Assembly: GCF_021432765.1 (NCBI RefSeq)
Contig: NZ_CP058908.1
Location: 1,194,001 to 1,258,000, forward strand
From: Pseudomonas phenolilytica
GTDB taxonomy: Bacteria > Pseudomonadota > Gammaproteobacteria > Pseudomonadales > Pseudomonadaceae
Direction of reading: 5' to 3'
DNA length: 64,000 bases
Part shown: positions 1-7,727 of the stretch, piece by piece
Position numbering within the stretch: position 1 is the stretch's first letter
Layout of the letters: each line of letters opens with the position of its first letter
Notes under the pieces: generated by a model
What the model was told of the DNA's origin: nothing
Seen by the model: only the letters and a program-made list of their open reading frames with translations
The model's database searches: none
Made by a program: the position numbers and the translations under genes

Positions 1-462
1 CGGGGCCGCTGGTACCGGTACCGGTGCCGGTGCGCGGGTTGCGTCTGGCGACTGCTCGGCCTCGACCGGTTTGACCGTGGTTGCCGGATTGGTCGCCAGA
101 AAATGCGGATTGAACAGATAGCCGCGTCGCGGCAGCGTCTGAATGATCTGGTTGCTCGAATCGAACAGCAGCTGACGCAGGGTATAGATCTGCTGGTTCA
201 GGCTGCCTTGGCCAACCACTCGATTCTCCCAGGCATGGCGCAACAGCTCTTCGCGAGAAACCACCTCACCCGGCGTCTGCAGCAGGCGTTCCAGCACGCG
301 GCTGCCGGAGAAGCCCAGGTCGATCTTCTCGGCGCGGTCAGGATGATGCTGCACCAGCTGGTACAGCGCACTGTCGAAGCGCGCCGTACAGGTGTCGCGC
401 CCGGTTTTCAGCAGCGTACAGGCAGTGGCATCGGTGGCCGAATGCGTCAGAGATGAAGTCAT
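1..462 (-). CDS. ToxR/CadC-like winged-helix transcriptional regulator, partial (LafZ-like)
   Basis: The reading frame is open from the ATG at 462 to the window edge, so the C-terminus is missing. Residues about 15-105 form an OmpR/PhoB-type winged-helix DNA-binding domain: the stretch SREELLRHAWENRVVGQGSL is followed by a recognition helix (NQQIYTLRQLL) and the wing (IIQTLPRRGYLF). A Pro/Ala-rich linker follows, as in membrane-bound ToxR/CadC regulators, so a transmembrane segment is expected beyond the window. No receiver domain precedes it. Flag-2 clusters of E. coli carry a membrane regulator, LafZ, near the flagellin, and I infer the same role here. An in-frame ATG at 498 is an alternative start; neither start has a strong Shine-Dalgarno. 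The fold is clear; the role in lateral flagellin control is inference. Confidence 0.72.
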   Translation of the reverse strand, partial: MTSSLTHSATDATACTLLKTGRDTCTARFDSALYQLVQHHPDRAEKIDLGFSGSRVLERLLQTPGEVVSREELLRHAWENRVVGQGSLNQQIYTLRQLLFDSSNQIIQTLPRRGYLFNPHFLATNPATTVKPVEAEQSPDATRAPAPVPVPAAP

Positions 463-580
463 GATGCCTGGTCGGCGAGCTGTGATTGAGATCAACATAC
501 TGATGAGAACAGATCGGCAGTATCTTGGCGCCGTTTTTTTGAATGCACAAGCGCAAGCAATGGCATTTTGCTTTGGATAG

Positions 581-599
581 TGATATCACGGTGATATCA
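581..599. promoter_or_regulatory. Perfect 9-bp palindrome, candidate operator
   Basis: TGATATCACGGTGATATCA is an inverted repeat with 9-bp perfect arms around a single G. It can also be read as a tandem direct repeat of GTGATATCA with an 11-bp period. It lies 119 bp upstream of the regulator start at 462, in the 366-bp gap between that gene and the flagellin. It could be bound by the ToxR-like regulator or another dimeric factor. The rest of 463-745 shows no convincing gene. Confidence 0.5.
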
Positions 600-745
600 T
601 TGGCCTCCAAATGGCACCCGCATGCGAGTGGCTGGTTGGCCTGCAAGCCTCGCCATTACTGGCTTCCCGCGCATGGCGTGGGCGTTCGGCCGCGCCGCAG
701 TGAGGCATCAACCATTGGTCGGATGGACGGCTATTCATCCGGCGG

Positions 746-783
746 AAACGAAAACGCCCCGAGTTCTCGGGGCGTTTTCGTTT
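746..783. terminator. Bidirectional rho-independent terminator
   Basis: Perfect 18-bp arms at 746-763 and 766-783 (a GC-rich CGCCCCGAG core flanked by A-rich and T-rich arms) form a strong hairpin. Poly-A on one side and poly-T on the other allow termination in both directions. It lies 45 bp past the flagellin stop, so it should end the flagellin transcript. Confidence 0.85.
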
Positions 784-827
784 GATCGGACAATCGGCCA
801 GCGAACTGACCGATCCGGCGCAGGCTG

Positions 828-1706
828 TTAGCCCAGCAGGCCCATGACCATGCCCGGCATCTGGCCGGCTTGCTTGAGCATCGAGATGCCGGACTGCATC
901 AGCATGCTGTTCTTGCTCATGTTGGCGCTTTCGATGGCGAAGTCGGCGTCCATGATGCGGCCCTTGGCCATCTCGGTGTTGTCCTTCATGTTCGCCAGGT
1001 TGTTGCTGGTGTGGTTCAGGCGGTTGATGGTGGCACCGAACTGCGCACGCAGGGAGCCGATATCGTCCAGCGCGGTCGCCAGGGTATCGACCATGGTGTT
1101 GGCGCCGGCTTCGGTGGCGATTTCGCCGCCCGAGGTGGCCGGGGTGGTGTAGGTGCCCGCCAGACCGTCCAGGGTGGTACCCAGGGCAGCGGAAGCAGTG
1201 GTGACGTTCAGGGTCAGCTTCTCGGCAGTGGTGGAGCCGATCTGGAAGTTGACGGCAGCGGCGCCGAACTTGCCGGTGGCGCCAGTGAGGCCGAACAACT
1301 TGTCGCCAGCATAGCTGGTGTTGGTCATGATGTTGGCCAGTTCTTTGCCCAGCTCGTCGTATTCAGCCTGCAGGGCATCGCGATCCGCCTGGGCGTTGGT
1401 GCCGTTGGCGGATTGGGTGGCCAGGTCCTTCATGCGCTGAACGATGTCAGTCATTTCGTTGAAGGCGCCTTCAGCGGTCTGCAGCATCGAGGTGGCGTCG
1501 CCAGTGTTGCGGATAGCCACGGACATGCCGCGGCTCTGAGCGTTCAGGCGGGTCGCGATCTGCAGGCCGGCGGCGTCGTCGGCAGCGGAGTTCACGCGCA
1601 GGCCGGTGCCCAGGCGCTGCTGGTTGGTCGACAGAGCATTGTTGAATTTGGTCAGGCTGGTCTGGGTGGTCAGCGAGGAGTAGTTCGTGTGGATGGACAG
1701 GGCCAT
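828..1706 (-). CDS. lafA: Lateral-type flagellin (LafA family)
   Basis: Filament subunit of 292 aa. The N-terminal D0/D1 helices (MALSIHTNYSSLTTQTSL, then LGTGLRVNSAADDAAGLQIA) and the C-terminal coiled-coil region (NNLANMKDNTEMAKGRIMDAD) are complete. The variable D2/D3 part is reduced to a short Thr/Ala-rich stretch at about 150-210, so this is a small flagellin. The start and the MLMQSGISMLKQA-type C-terminus resemble lateral flagellins of Vibrio and Aeromonas more than the polar FliC of Pseudomonas. A Shine-Dalgarno AAGGA lies 6 nt before the ATG. It is transcribed in the same direction as flgA upstream and ends at a strong terminator. A polar flagellin is the alternative, but flagellin directly next to flgA and flgB-L argues for a lateral system. 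Confidence 0.9.
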   Translation of the reverse strand: MALSIHTNYSSLTTQTSLTKFNNALSTNQQRLGTGLRVNSAADDAAGLQIATRLNAQSRGMSVAIRNTGDATSMLQTAEGAFNEMTDIVQRMKDLATQSANGTNAQADRDALQAEYDELGKELANIMTNTSYAGDKLFGLTGATGKFGAAAVNFQIGSTTAEKLTLNVTTASAALGTTLDGLAGTYTTPATSGGEIATEAGANTMVDTLATALDDIGSLRAQFGATINRLNHTSNNLANMKDNTEMAKGRIMDADFAIESANMSKNSMLMQSGISMLKQAGQMPGMVMGLLG

Positions 1707-1710
1707 GATG

Positions 1711-1791
1711 AATCCTTCGTGCTAAGTGGGCTGTAGGAGCTGGCTTGACTGCCTGCTGAAAGGACAAGGCGACAGCCGATAGCGAAGGATT
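1711..1791 (-). promoter_or_regulatory. Flagellin 5' leader with possible SD-sequestering repeat
   Basis: On the minus strand, AATCCTTCG (1791-1783) is exactly complementary to CGAAGGATT (1719-1711), which contains the flagellin Shine-Dalgarno. If transcription starts upstream of 1791, the leader could fold with 9 bp closing a 63-nt loop and mask the ribosome binding site. No canonical sigma-28 promoter was found on the minus strand in this leader. Confidence 0.4.
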
Positions 1792-1888
1792 AAATTCTGG
1801 CGCCAAATTTTTTTTGGCAGCTGTCCTGCTGATGATGTCTGCCGTCCCGGACCCGCCGCGATGCGCGGTACATCTGATAAAGCAGCAT

Positions 1889-2650
1889 CTAGAAGGTGCT
1901 GGTCACCACCCCTTCGTCGAGTACCTGTGCATCGATCACCTTGCCGCTGCGCACGTTGCGCACGCGGATCACCTCGCCGGTGCGACCGTCGCCCAGCGCT
2001 TCGCCGGCCGTGGAAGCCTCGATGCCGTCGTGGCTGGCGACGATCTTCACCGGCTGGCCGCGCTTGACCGCCAGCGGCTGGGCGAGCAGCGCCGGCGTCA
2101 GCGTCTGCCCGGCGCGAATGCGCCGCTTGGCTGCCTTGCCGACAACCTCGTCGAGACGGTTGAAGTAGCCGCGCGGTGCCTTGCCGATGTTGATCCGTTG
2201 CAGCTTGAGGTCTTCGCGACCAATGAGCTGGCCGCGTTCGATGATCCCCAGCGCATGCACCGCCGGCAGCGAGACGTTGGCCTGGCTGGTGACATCGATC
2301 GACCAGCCGGCGCCGGCCGGGCAGCGGATCTCCAGACGCTGGCGCTCCAGCGGCGACGGCGCCTCGCCACTGGGCCGTACCTGCAACGGCTGGCTGCACG
2401 CCGGCAGCCGTACGGCGCTTGCCGGCAGGCTGGTGTCGATCTGCGCCTGCATGCCCTGCCAGCGCTGCCGGACGGCTTCGCGCTGGAGGTTGTCGCGCAG
2501 GTAGCCTTCGACCGCCTGTTCGATCTGGCGTGGCGCGTCCGTGCGCGTCGTGGCGGTCTGCGCCAGCGCGGCGCCGGTCAGGCAGAGCGTCAGCAGGGCG
2601 GAAACGACTTTTCCGCCTAGCCCGCGCACACCGTGCCGATGCGGAAGCAT
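1889..2650 (-). CDS. flgA: Flagellar P-ring assembly chaperone FlgA
   Basis: Periplasmic chaperone for P-ring assembly, 253 aa from the chosen ATG at 2650. The start is followed by a basic stretch and a Sec signal peptide (VVSALLTLCLTGAALAQ). The mature part has the SAF domain typical of FlgA: the segment GIIERGQLIGREDLKLQRI and the C-terminal AVKRGQPVKIVASHDGIEA with GEVIRVRN. An in-frame ATG at 2689 is possible but would push the signal peptide inward. It diverges from flgB and shares the 150-bp control region with it. In Flag-2 clusters flgA is usually followed by flgM and flgN; here the next gene on the strand is the flagellin. Confidence 0.9.
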   Translation of the reverse strand: MLPHRHGVRGLGGKVVSALLTLCLTGAALAQTATTRTDAPRQIEQAVEGYLRDNLQREAVRQRWQGMQAQIDTSLPASAVRLPACSQPLQVRPSGEAPSPLERQRLEIRCPAGAGWSIDVTSQANVSLPAVHALGIIERGQLIGREDLKLQRINIGKAPRGYFNRLDEVVGKAAKRRIRAGQTLTPALLAQPLAVKRGQPVKIVASHDGIEASTAGEALGDGRTGEVIRVRNVRSGKVIDAQVLDEGVVTSTF

Positions 2651-2720
2651 ATGGGCGTTCCGTTGCTCGTCTTCTTTTAAATTAGTCATATAAAACAAAA
2701 GCTTATAGGTATCTAAAGGC

Positions 2721-2737
2721 TGGGCACGATTCCTGCA
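2721..2737 (+). promoter_or_regulatory. Sigma-54-type promoter for flgB operon
   Basis: TGGGCACGATTCCTGCA matches the RpoN consensus TGGCACG-N4-TTGCW, with the GG and GC dinucleotides exactly 10 nt apart and two mismatches. It lies 64 bp before the flgB start and points into the flg operon. Lateral flagellar basal-body genes in Vibrio and Aeromonas depend on RpoN with the activator LafK, so the location fits. No activator gene is present in the window. Confidence 0.65.
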
Positions 2738-2800
2738 ATCCATGCCCGACCAGCGGCGCGGACGGTTGTCCGCCCACTCATGCTTCAAGGGTATCGGCGA

Positions 2801-3166
2801 ATGAGTATACGGTTTGAAGAGGTGACCGGCGTCCACGAACGCGCCCTCGAGCTGCGCATGCAGCGCAGCGAAATTCTGGCGGCCAACCTCGCCAACGAGG
2901 ACACGCCCGGCTTCCAGGCGCGCGACATCGATTTCCGCCAGGAGATGCAGCGCTTGCAGGACAGCGAAACACCGCGCCTGAGTATCGCCGGCAGCGATCC
3001 GCGTCTGCAGTACCGCGTGCCGACCCAGGCCTCGCAGGACGGCAACACCGTCGAGCTGTCGGTCGAGCAGGCGCAGTTCTCGCGCAACTCCATGGATTTC
3101 CAGACCAGCCTGACCTTCCTGACCATGAAATTCCGTGGCCTGAAGCAGGCCATCGAGGGTCGCTGA
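2801..3166 (+). CDS. flgB: Flagellar proximal rod protein FlgB
   Basis: Proximal rod subunit of 121 aa and first gene of the plus-strand flagellar operon. The N-terminal motif ALELRMQRSEILAANLANED followed by TPGFQARDIDF is the rod/hook family signature. The ATG at 2801, with AAGG 10 nt upstream, gives the family N-terminus (MSIRFEEVTGVHERAL). An upstream in-frame ATG at 2780 would add seven atypical residues. The stop codon overlaps the flgC start. Confidence 0.93.
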   Translation: MSIRFEEVTGVHERALELRMQRSEILAANLANEDTPGFQARDIDFRQEMQRLQDSETPRLSIAGSDPRLQYRVPTQASQDGNTVELSVEQAQFSRNSMDFQTSLTFLTMKFRGLKQAIEGR

Positions 3167-3594
3167 TGTCGTTCGATTCCATCTACCGCATCGCCGGTTC
3201 GGCGATGAATGCCCAGACCGTGCGGCTGAACACCGTGGCCAGCAACCTGGCCAACACCGATTCGGCGGCCAGCAGCGCCGCGGATACCTACCAGGCGCGC
3301 AAGCCGATGTTCGCCGCGGTGTACGAGAACGACTCGCTGACCCGCGGCGTCGGCCTCGGTGGCGCCCACGTGCAGGTGCTCGACGTGGTCACCTCCGGCG
3401 CCGAGCCCAAGCGTCGCTACGAGCCGGGCAATCCGCTGGCCGACAACGAAGGCTACGTCTATTACCCCGACATCAACGAGATCGAAGAGATGACCGACAT
3501 GATGTCGGCCACCCGCAGCTTCGAGACCGGCGTCGAGGTGCTCAACCGCGTGAAAAGCATGCAGCAGAGCCTGCTGCGTCTGGGAGAAGTCTGA
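3166..3594 (+). CDS. flgC: Flagellar basal-body rod protein FlgC
   Basis: Proximal rod subunit of 142 aa. It has the N-terminal rod signature (MNAQTVRLNTVASNLANTDS) and the C-terminal motif MTDMMSATRSFETGVEVLNR found in FlgC. It overlaps flgB by one base (TGATG) and flgD likewise, so translation is probably coupled. Length is normal for the family. Confidence 0.94.
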   Translation: MSFDSIYRIAGSAMNAQTVRLNTVASNLANTDSAASSAADTYQARKPMFAAVYENDSLTRGVGLGGAHVQVLDVVTSGAEPKRRYEPGNPLADNEGYVYYPDINEIEEMTDMMSATRSFETGVEVLNRVKSMQQSLLRLGEV

Positions 3595-4265
3595 TGAGTA
3601 GCGTCAACTCCGCGCTGGACAGCAGCCTGGCCGGCAACTCCATCGAGCAGGTCAAGCGCGCCGTCAACGTCAGCGACGCCACCACCATGGAGAACAACTT
3701 CATCAGCCTGATGGTCGCGCAGATCAAGTATCAGGACCCGACCAAGCCGGTCGACAGCACCGAGTTCCTCAACCAGTTCTCGGCGATGTCGCAGGTCAAG
3801 AGCATGGAGAACATGGCCAGCCTGGCGCAGAACAACCTGGTGCTGATGGACAACCTGCAGACCCTCACCGCCTCCGGGCTGGTCGGCCAGCAGGTCAGCG
3901 TCGCGGTCGAAACGCTGAAGCTGGATGGCACGGTCGTCAGCGGCCAGTTCAGCCTGGAGCACGCCTCCAATCGCACCTCGCTGGTGCTGACCGATTCCAA
4001 CGGCGTGCAGACCGCCGTCGAGCTGGGCGCCCACTCGGCCGGCGCGGTGCCATTCCAGATCGATCCGGCCAGCCTCGGCCTGCCCGCGGGGCGCTACAGC
4101 GTGGCGATCGAGTCGGACAGCGGCGAGTTCCCGCAGGCAGAGGTCGCCGGACGGGTCGACAACGTGCGAGTCAGTGCCGAAGGGCCGGTGCTGCAGGTCC
4201 AGGGCGTCGGTTCGGTGCCGTTCTACAACATCCTCGAGTTCGGTCAGGGCGCCGCCAGCGCCTGA
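3594..4265 (+). CDS. flgD: Flagellar hook assembly scaffold FlgD
   Basis: Hook-capping protein of 223 aa, needed for FlgE polymerisation and not retained in the finished hook. The N-terminal third has the conserved segment MENNFISLMVAQIKYQDPTK followed by PVDSTEFLNQFSAMSQV. The C-terminal part is the FlgD Tudor/Ig-like region with GLPAGRYSVAIESDSG. It sits between flgC and flgE as usual. Confidence 0.94.
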   Translation: MSSVNSALDSSLAGNSIEQVKRAVNVSDATTMENNFISLMVAQIKYQDPTKPVDSTEFLNQFSAMSQVKSMENMASLAQNNLVLMDNLQTLTASGLVGQQVSVAVETLKLDGTVVSGQFSLEHASNRTSLVLTDSNGVQTAVELGAHSAGAVPFQIDPASLGLPAGRYSVAIESDSGEFPQAEVAGRVDNVRVSAEGPVLQVQGVGSVPFYNILEFGQGAASA

Positions 4266-4315
4266 TGGCGCCGCGTGCCGCCCGAACCTCCCTTCAGCAG
4301 AGACGAGACGCAACC

Positions 4316-5503
4316 ATGAGTTTCAACATCGCCCTGACCGGCCTCTCCGCCGTCAACGAACAGCTCAACACCATCGGCAACAACATCGCCAACTCCGGCA
4401 CCGTCGGCTTCAAGTCCTCGCGCACCGACTTCGGCAGCCTCTACGCCGAAACCCAGGCGATGGGCGTGGAAGTGATCGGCAGCACCCAGAGCATCAGCCA
4501 GGGCGGCGCGCTGACCACCACCAACCGCACCCTCGACCTGGCCATCTCCGGCGGCGGCTTCTTCGTCACCCGCGCCAGCAACGGCGATGTCGGCTACACC
4601 CGCGCCGGCATCTTCGGCACCGACAAGGACAGCTACATCACCAACAGCCTCGGCCAGCGCCTGCAGGGCTATCCGGCGGACGCCACCGGCAACCTGCAGA
4701 CCGGGACCGTCAGCGACCTGCAGCTGCGCTCCGGCGGCCTGCCGGCGCGCGCCACCGACGCGCTGAGCTTCGTCGCCAACCTCGACGCCAACGGCGAGGT
4801 GCCGGCGGTGGCCTTCGACCCGCTGGTGGCCGACAGCTACAACTCCACCTACACCACCAAGCTGTTCGACTCGCAGGGCAAGGAACACACCCTGACCCAG
4901 TACTTCGTCAAGACCGCCGACAACAACTGGGATGCCCACTACTACATCGACGGCGCTTCGCTGGGCGCCGCGCAGCCGCTGGCCTTCGACAGCGCCGGCG
5001 TGCTCGCCGCGCCGATCGGCACGGTCACCCTCAACGCCGCGCTGACCGGCGGTGTCGCCCCGCTGGCGATCGACCTCGACTACACCGGCAGCAGCCAGTA
5101 CGGCTCGGAGTTCAGCGTCACCAGCAACCGCGCCACCGGCTATGCGGCGGGCGAGCAGACCGGCATGGCGGTGGAGAAGGACGGTCGCGTCTACGCCAGC
5201 TACTCCAACGGCGAGCGCCTGCTGCAGGGCCAGGTGGTACTGGCCAGCTTCGTCAACGCCGAGGGGCTGAAGAACATCAGCGGCACCGCCTGGACCGAAA
5301 CCGCCGCCTCCGGCGCGGCGATGCTCGGCGCCCCGGGCGTCGGCCAGTACGGCACGCTGGCCTCCGGCGCGCTGGAAAGCTCCAACGTCGACCTGACCCA
5401 GCAGCTGGTGGGCCTGATGGAAGGCCAGCGTAACTACCAGGCCAACACCCAGGTCATTTCCACCAACAAGGAACTGACCCAGGTTCTGTTCAACGCACTC
5501 TGA
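4316..5503 (+). CDS. flgE: Flagellar hook protein FlgE
   Basis: Hook subunit of 395 aa. The N-terminal signature ALTGLSAVNEQLNTIGNNIA with NSGTVGFKSSR and the C-terminal LMEGQRNYQANTQVISTN are intact. The middle holds the variable hook domains, including the FlgE D2-like run TYTTKLFDSQGKEHTLTQYF. The ATG at 4316 gives the standard MSFNIALTGL start; the open frame extends back to 4265 but those 17 residues are unlike the family. The next gene, flgF, starts 9 bp after the stop. Confidence 0.95.
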   Translation: MSFNIALTGLSAVNEQLNTIGNNIANSGTVGFKSSRTDFGSLYAETQAMGVEVIGSTQSISQGGALTTTNRTLDLAISGGGFFVTRASNGDVGYTRAGIFGTDKDSYITNSLGQRLQGYPADATGNLQTGTVSDLQLRSGGLPARATDALSFVANLDANGEVPAVAFDPLVADSYNSTYTTKLFDSQGKEHTLTQYFVKTADNNWDAHYYIDGASLGAAQPLAFDSAGVLAAPIGTVTLNAALTGGVAPLAIDLDYTGSSQYGSEFSVTSNRATGYAAGEQTGMAVEKDGRVYASYSNGERLLQGQVVLASFVNAEGLKNISGTAWTETAASGAAMLGAPGVGQYGTLASGALESSNVDLTQQLVGLMEGQRNYQANTQVISTNKELTQVLFNAL

Positions 5504-5512
5504 GGCTGACCG

Positions 5513-6241
5513 ATGGACCGTCTGGGATACACCGCGATGACCGCCGCCAGCCGCACGATGCTGTCGCTGCAGGTGCGCTCGAACAACCTGGCCAACGTCA
5601 ACACGCCCGGCTTTCGCGCCGATCTGGAGCGTGCCCAGGCGGTGGCCGTCGAAGGCTATGGCTACGACAGCCGACACATGGCCGTGGTCGAGAACAACGG
5701 CGTCAGCCTCGCCGCCGGGCCGCTGATGGCCACCGGCCGCGAGCTGGATTTCGCCGTCAAGGGCAGCGGCCTGATCGTGCTGCAGGATGGCGAGGGCGAG
5801 GCGTACACGCGCCAGGGCAGCCTGCAGATCGACGCCGAAGGACGCCTGACCCTCAACGGTCGCGCCGTGCTCGGCGAGGGCGGGCCGATCGTGCTGCCCG
5901 AGCACGACCGACTGGAAATCGGCAACGACGGCACCGTGTCGATCATGGCACCGGGCGACTGGGTGATGGCCGAGGTCGACCGCATCCGTTTGGTCGACGT
6001 GCCGCCGGCCGATCTGACCAAGAACGCCGCCGGCCTGCTGGTGACCCGCGACGGCCAGCCCGCCGCGCCCAGCGCTGACGTGCGCCTGGCCAGCGGCTTT
6101 CTCGAGGCGAGCAACGTCTCGGCGATCGACGAGCTGGCCTCGACCATGAGCCTGAACCGCCTGTTCGAAACCCAGGTGAAGATGATGAAAGCCGCCGAGG
6201 ACCTCTCCGACGCCGGCAACCGAATGATCCGCGGCAGCTGA
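5513..6241 (+). CDS. flgF: Flagellar proximal rod protein FlgF
   Basis: Proximal rod protein of 242 aa. It opens with MDRLGYTAMTAASRTMLSLQ, then VRSNNLANVNTPGFRADLER, which is typical FlgF. The C-terminus (SLNRLFETQVKMMKAAEDL) is the rod-family coiled coil. It sits directly before flgG, its closest paralogue. Confidence 0.93.
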   Translation: MDRLGYTAMTAASRTMLSLQVRSNNLANVNTPGFRADLERAQAVAVEGYGYDSRHMAVVENNGVSLAAGPLMATGRELDFAVKGSGLIVLQDGEGEAYTRQGSLQIDAEGRLTLNGRAVLGEGGPIVLPEHDRLEIGNDGTVSIMAPGDWVMAEVDRIRLVDVPPADLTKNAAGLLVTRDGQPAAPSADVRLASGFLEASNVSAIDELASTMSLNRLFETQVKMMKAAEDLSDAGNRMIRGS

Positions 6242-6255
6242 TCGGGAGATAACGC

Positions 6256-7041
6256 ATGAATTCCGCCCTTTGGGTCAGCAAGACCGGCCTGGCCGCCCAG
6301 GACATGGCCATGACGACCGTCGCCAACAACCTGGCCAACGTCAACACCAACGGCTTCAAGAGCGACCGCGCGGTCTTCGAGGACCTGTTCTACGTCATCG
6401 AGAAGCAGCCGGGTGCCCAGGCCGACGAGATCAACACCGTGCCGTCCGGCATCCAGCTGGGCAGCGGCGTGCGCGTCGCCGGTACGCAGAAGGTGTTCAC
6501 CGAGGGCAGCATCCAGACCACTGGCCAGCCGATGGATCTGGCCATCGTCGGCCGCGGCTTCTTCCAGGTCGAGGCGCCCAACGGCGATATCTTCTACACC
6601 GAGAACGGCCAGTTCCAGCTCAACGCCGAAGGCATGATGGTCAACGCCCAGGGCCTGCCGCTGAATCCCGCCATCGAAGTGCCCGAAGGCAGCACCGGCT
6701 TCACCGTCGGCAGCGACGGCATCGTCACCGCCGTGCTGGCCGGCGATACCCTGCCGTCCGAGCTGGGGCAGATCACCCTGGTCAACTTCACCAACCCCGG
6801 CGGACTGGAAGCGCTGGGCGGCAACCTGTACCGCGAAACCGTCGCCAGCGGCGAGCCGGTGGAAGGCGTGCCGGGCGAGGAAGGCCTCGGCCAGCTCAAG
6901 CAGGGCGTGCTGGAGGGCTCCAACGTGCAGGTGGTCGAGGCGATGGTGGCGATGATCGCCATCCAGCGCGCCTACGAGGCCAACGCCAAGGTGCTCGACG
7001 CCGCCTCCGGCATGCAGCAGTTCCTCAACCAGACCGTCTGA
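6256..7041 (+). CDS. flgG: Flagellar distal rod protein FlgG
   Basis: Distal rod subunit of 261 aa, the standard length. The N-terminus (LWVSKTGLAAQDMAMTTVAN followed by NLANVNTNGFKSDRAVFEDL) and the C-terminus (EAMVAMIAIQRAYEANAKVL) are canonical. The distal-rod insertion FEDLFYVIEKQPGAQ is present. A GGGAGA ribosome binding site lies 8 nt before the ATG. Confidence 0.95.
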   Translation: MNSALWVSKTGLAAQDMAMTTVANNLANVNTNGFKSDRAVFEDLFYVIEKQPGAQADEINTVPSGIQLGSGVRVAGTQKVFTEGSIQTTGQPMDLAIVGRGFFQVEAPNGDIFYTENGQFQLNAEGMMVNAQGLPLNPAIEVPEGSTGFTVGSDGIVTAVLAGDTLPSELGQITLVNFTNPGGLEALGGNLYRETVASGEPVEGVPGEEGLGQLKQGVLEGSNVQVVEAMVAMIAIQRAYEANAKVLDAASGMQQFLNQTV

Positions 7042-7046
7042 GCCCG

Positions 7047-7712
7047 ATGATGCGTACGCCGATCCTGCTCGCCCTGCTGTTGTTGCTCAGCGGCTGCGCC
7101 AGCTTCAACGAGTTGCTGCCGGACGAGGATTCCAGCGAGTACGAGCCGCTGGAGCTGGACTACAGCCTGCCGCCGACCACCAGCGGCGGACTGTTCCGCT
7201 CGGGCTACGGTGGCTCGCTGATCAGCGACCGGCGCGCGGTCCGGGTCGGCGACATCCTCACCGTGGTGCTGGACGAGTCGACGCAGTCGAGCAAGAGCGC
7301 CGGCACCAGCTTCGGCAAGGAGTCGAGCATCGGCATTGGCATCCCCACCGTGCTCGGCAAGCGCTACCCGGACGTCGAGACCTCGGCCAGCGGCGAGCGC
7401 GAGTTCGACGGCTCGGCCAAGAGCTCGCAGCAGAACACCCTGCGCGGCTCGATCGCCGTCACCGTGCACCGCGTGCTGCCCAACGGCACCCTGCTGGTCA
7501 AAGGCGAGAAGAACCTCAAGCTCAACCAGGGCGACGAATACATTCGCCTGACCGGGCTGGTGCGCATGGACGACATCAACCGCTTCAACCAGGTGTCTTC
7601 GCAGAACGTCGCCAACGCGCGGATTTCCTACGCCGGGCGCGGCGTGCTCAACGACAGCAACTCGGCCGGCTGGCTGACGCGCTTCTTCTCCAGCCCGCTG
7701 TTCCCCCTCTAA
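7047..7712 (+). CDS. flgH: Flagellar L-ring lipoprotein FlgH
   Basis: Outer-membrane L-ring subunit of about 221 aa. The signal peptide ends in the lipobox LLSGC, so it is a lipoprotein cleaved before Cys. The conserved FlgH stretch RRAVRVGDILTVVLDESTQS follows, then VHRVLPNGTLLVKGEKNLKL and the C-terminal VRMDDINRFNQVSSQNVANA. Tandem ATGs at 7047 and 7050 are both possible starts. Confidence 0.94.
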   Translation: MMRTPILLALLLLLSGCASFNELLPDEDSSEYEPLELDYSLPPTTSGGLFRSGYGGSLISDRRAVRVGDILTVVLDESTQSSKSAGTSFGKESSIGIGIPTVLGKRYPDVETSASGEREFDGSAKSSQQNTLRGSIAVTVHRVLPNGTLLVKGEKNLKLNQGDEYIRLTGLVRMDDINRFNQVSSQNVANARISYAGRGVLNDSNSAGWLTRFFSSPLFPL

Positions 7713-7727
7713 GTGGAAAGACTCCCG

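Noticed and set aside
103..456. 117-codon plus-strand frame in the regulator region
   Set aside because: It is the antisense shadow of the minus-strand winged-helix gene, whose protein matches a known fold.
870..1736. 288-codon plus-strand frame opposite flagellin
   Set aside because: Gly/Val/His-rich shadow typical of the strand opposite a high-GC gene; flagellin on the minus strand explains the region.
1775..1782. GCCGATAG as a sigma-28 -10 element for flagellin
   Set aside because: It is on the plus strand, pointing away from the minus-strand flagellin, and the -35 match is poor.
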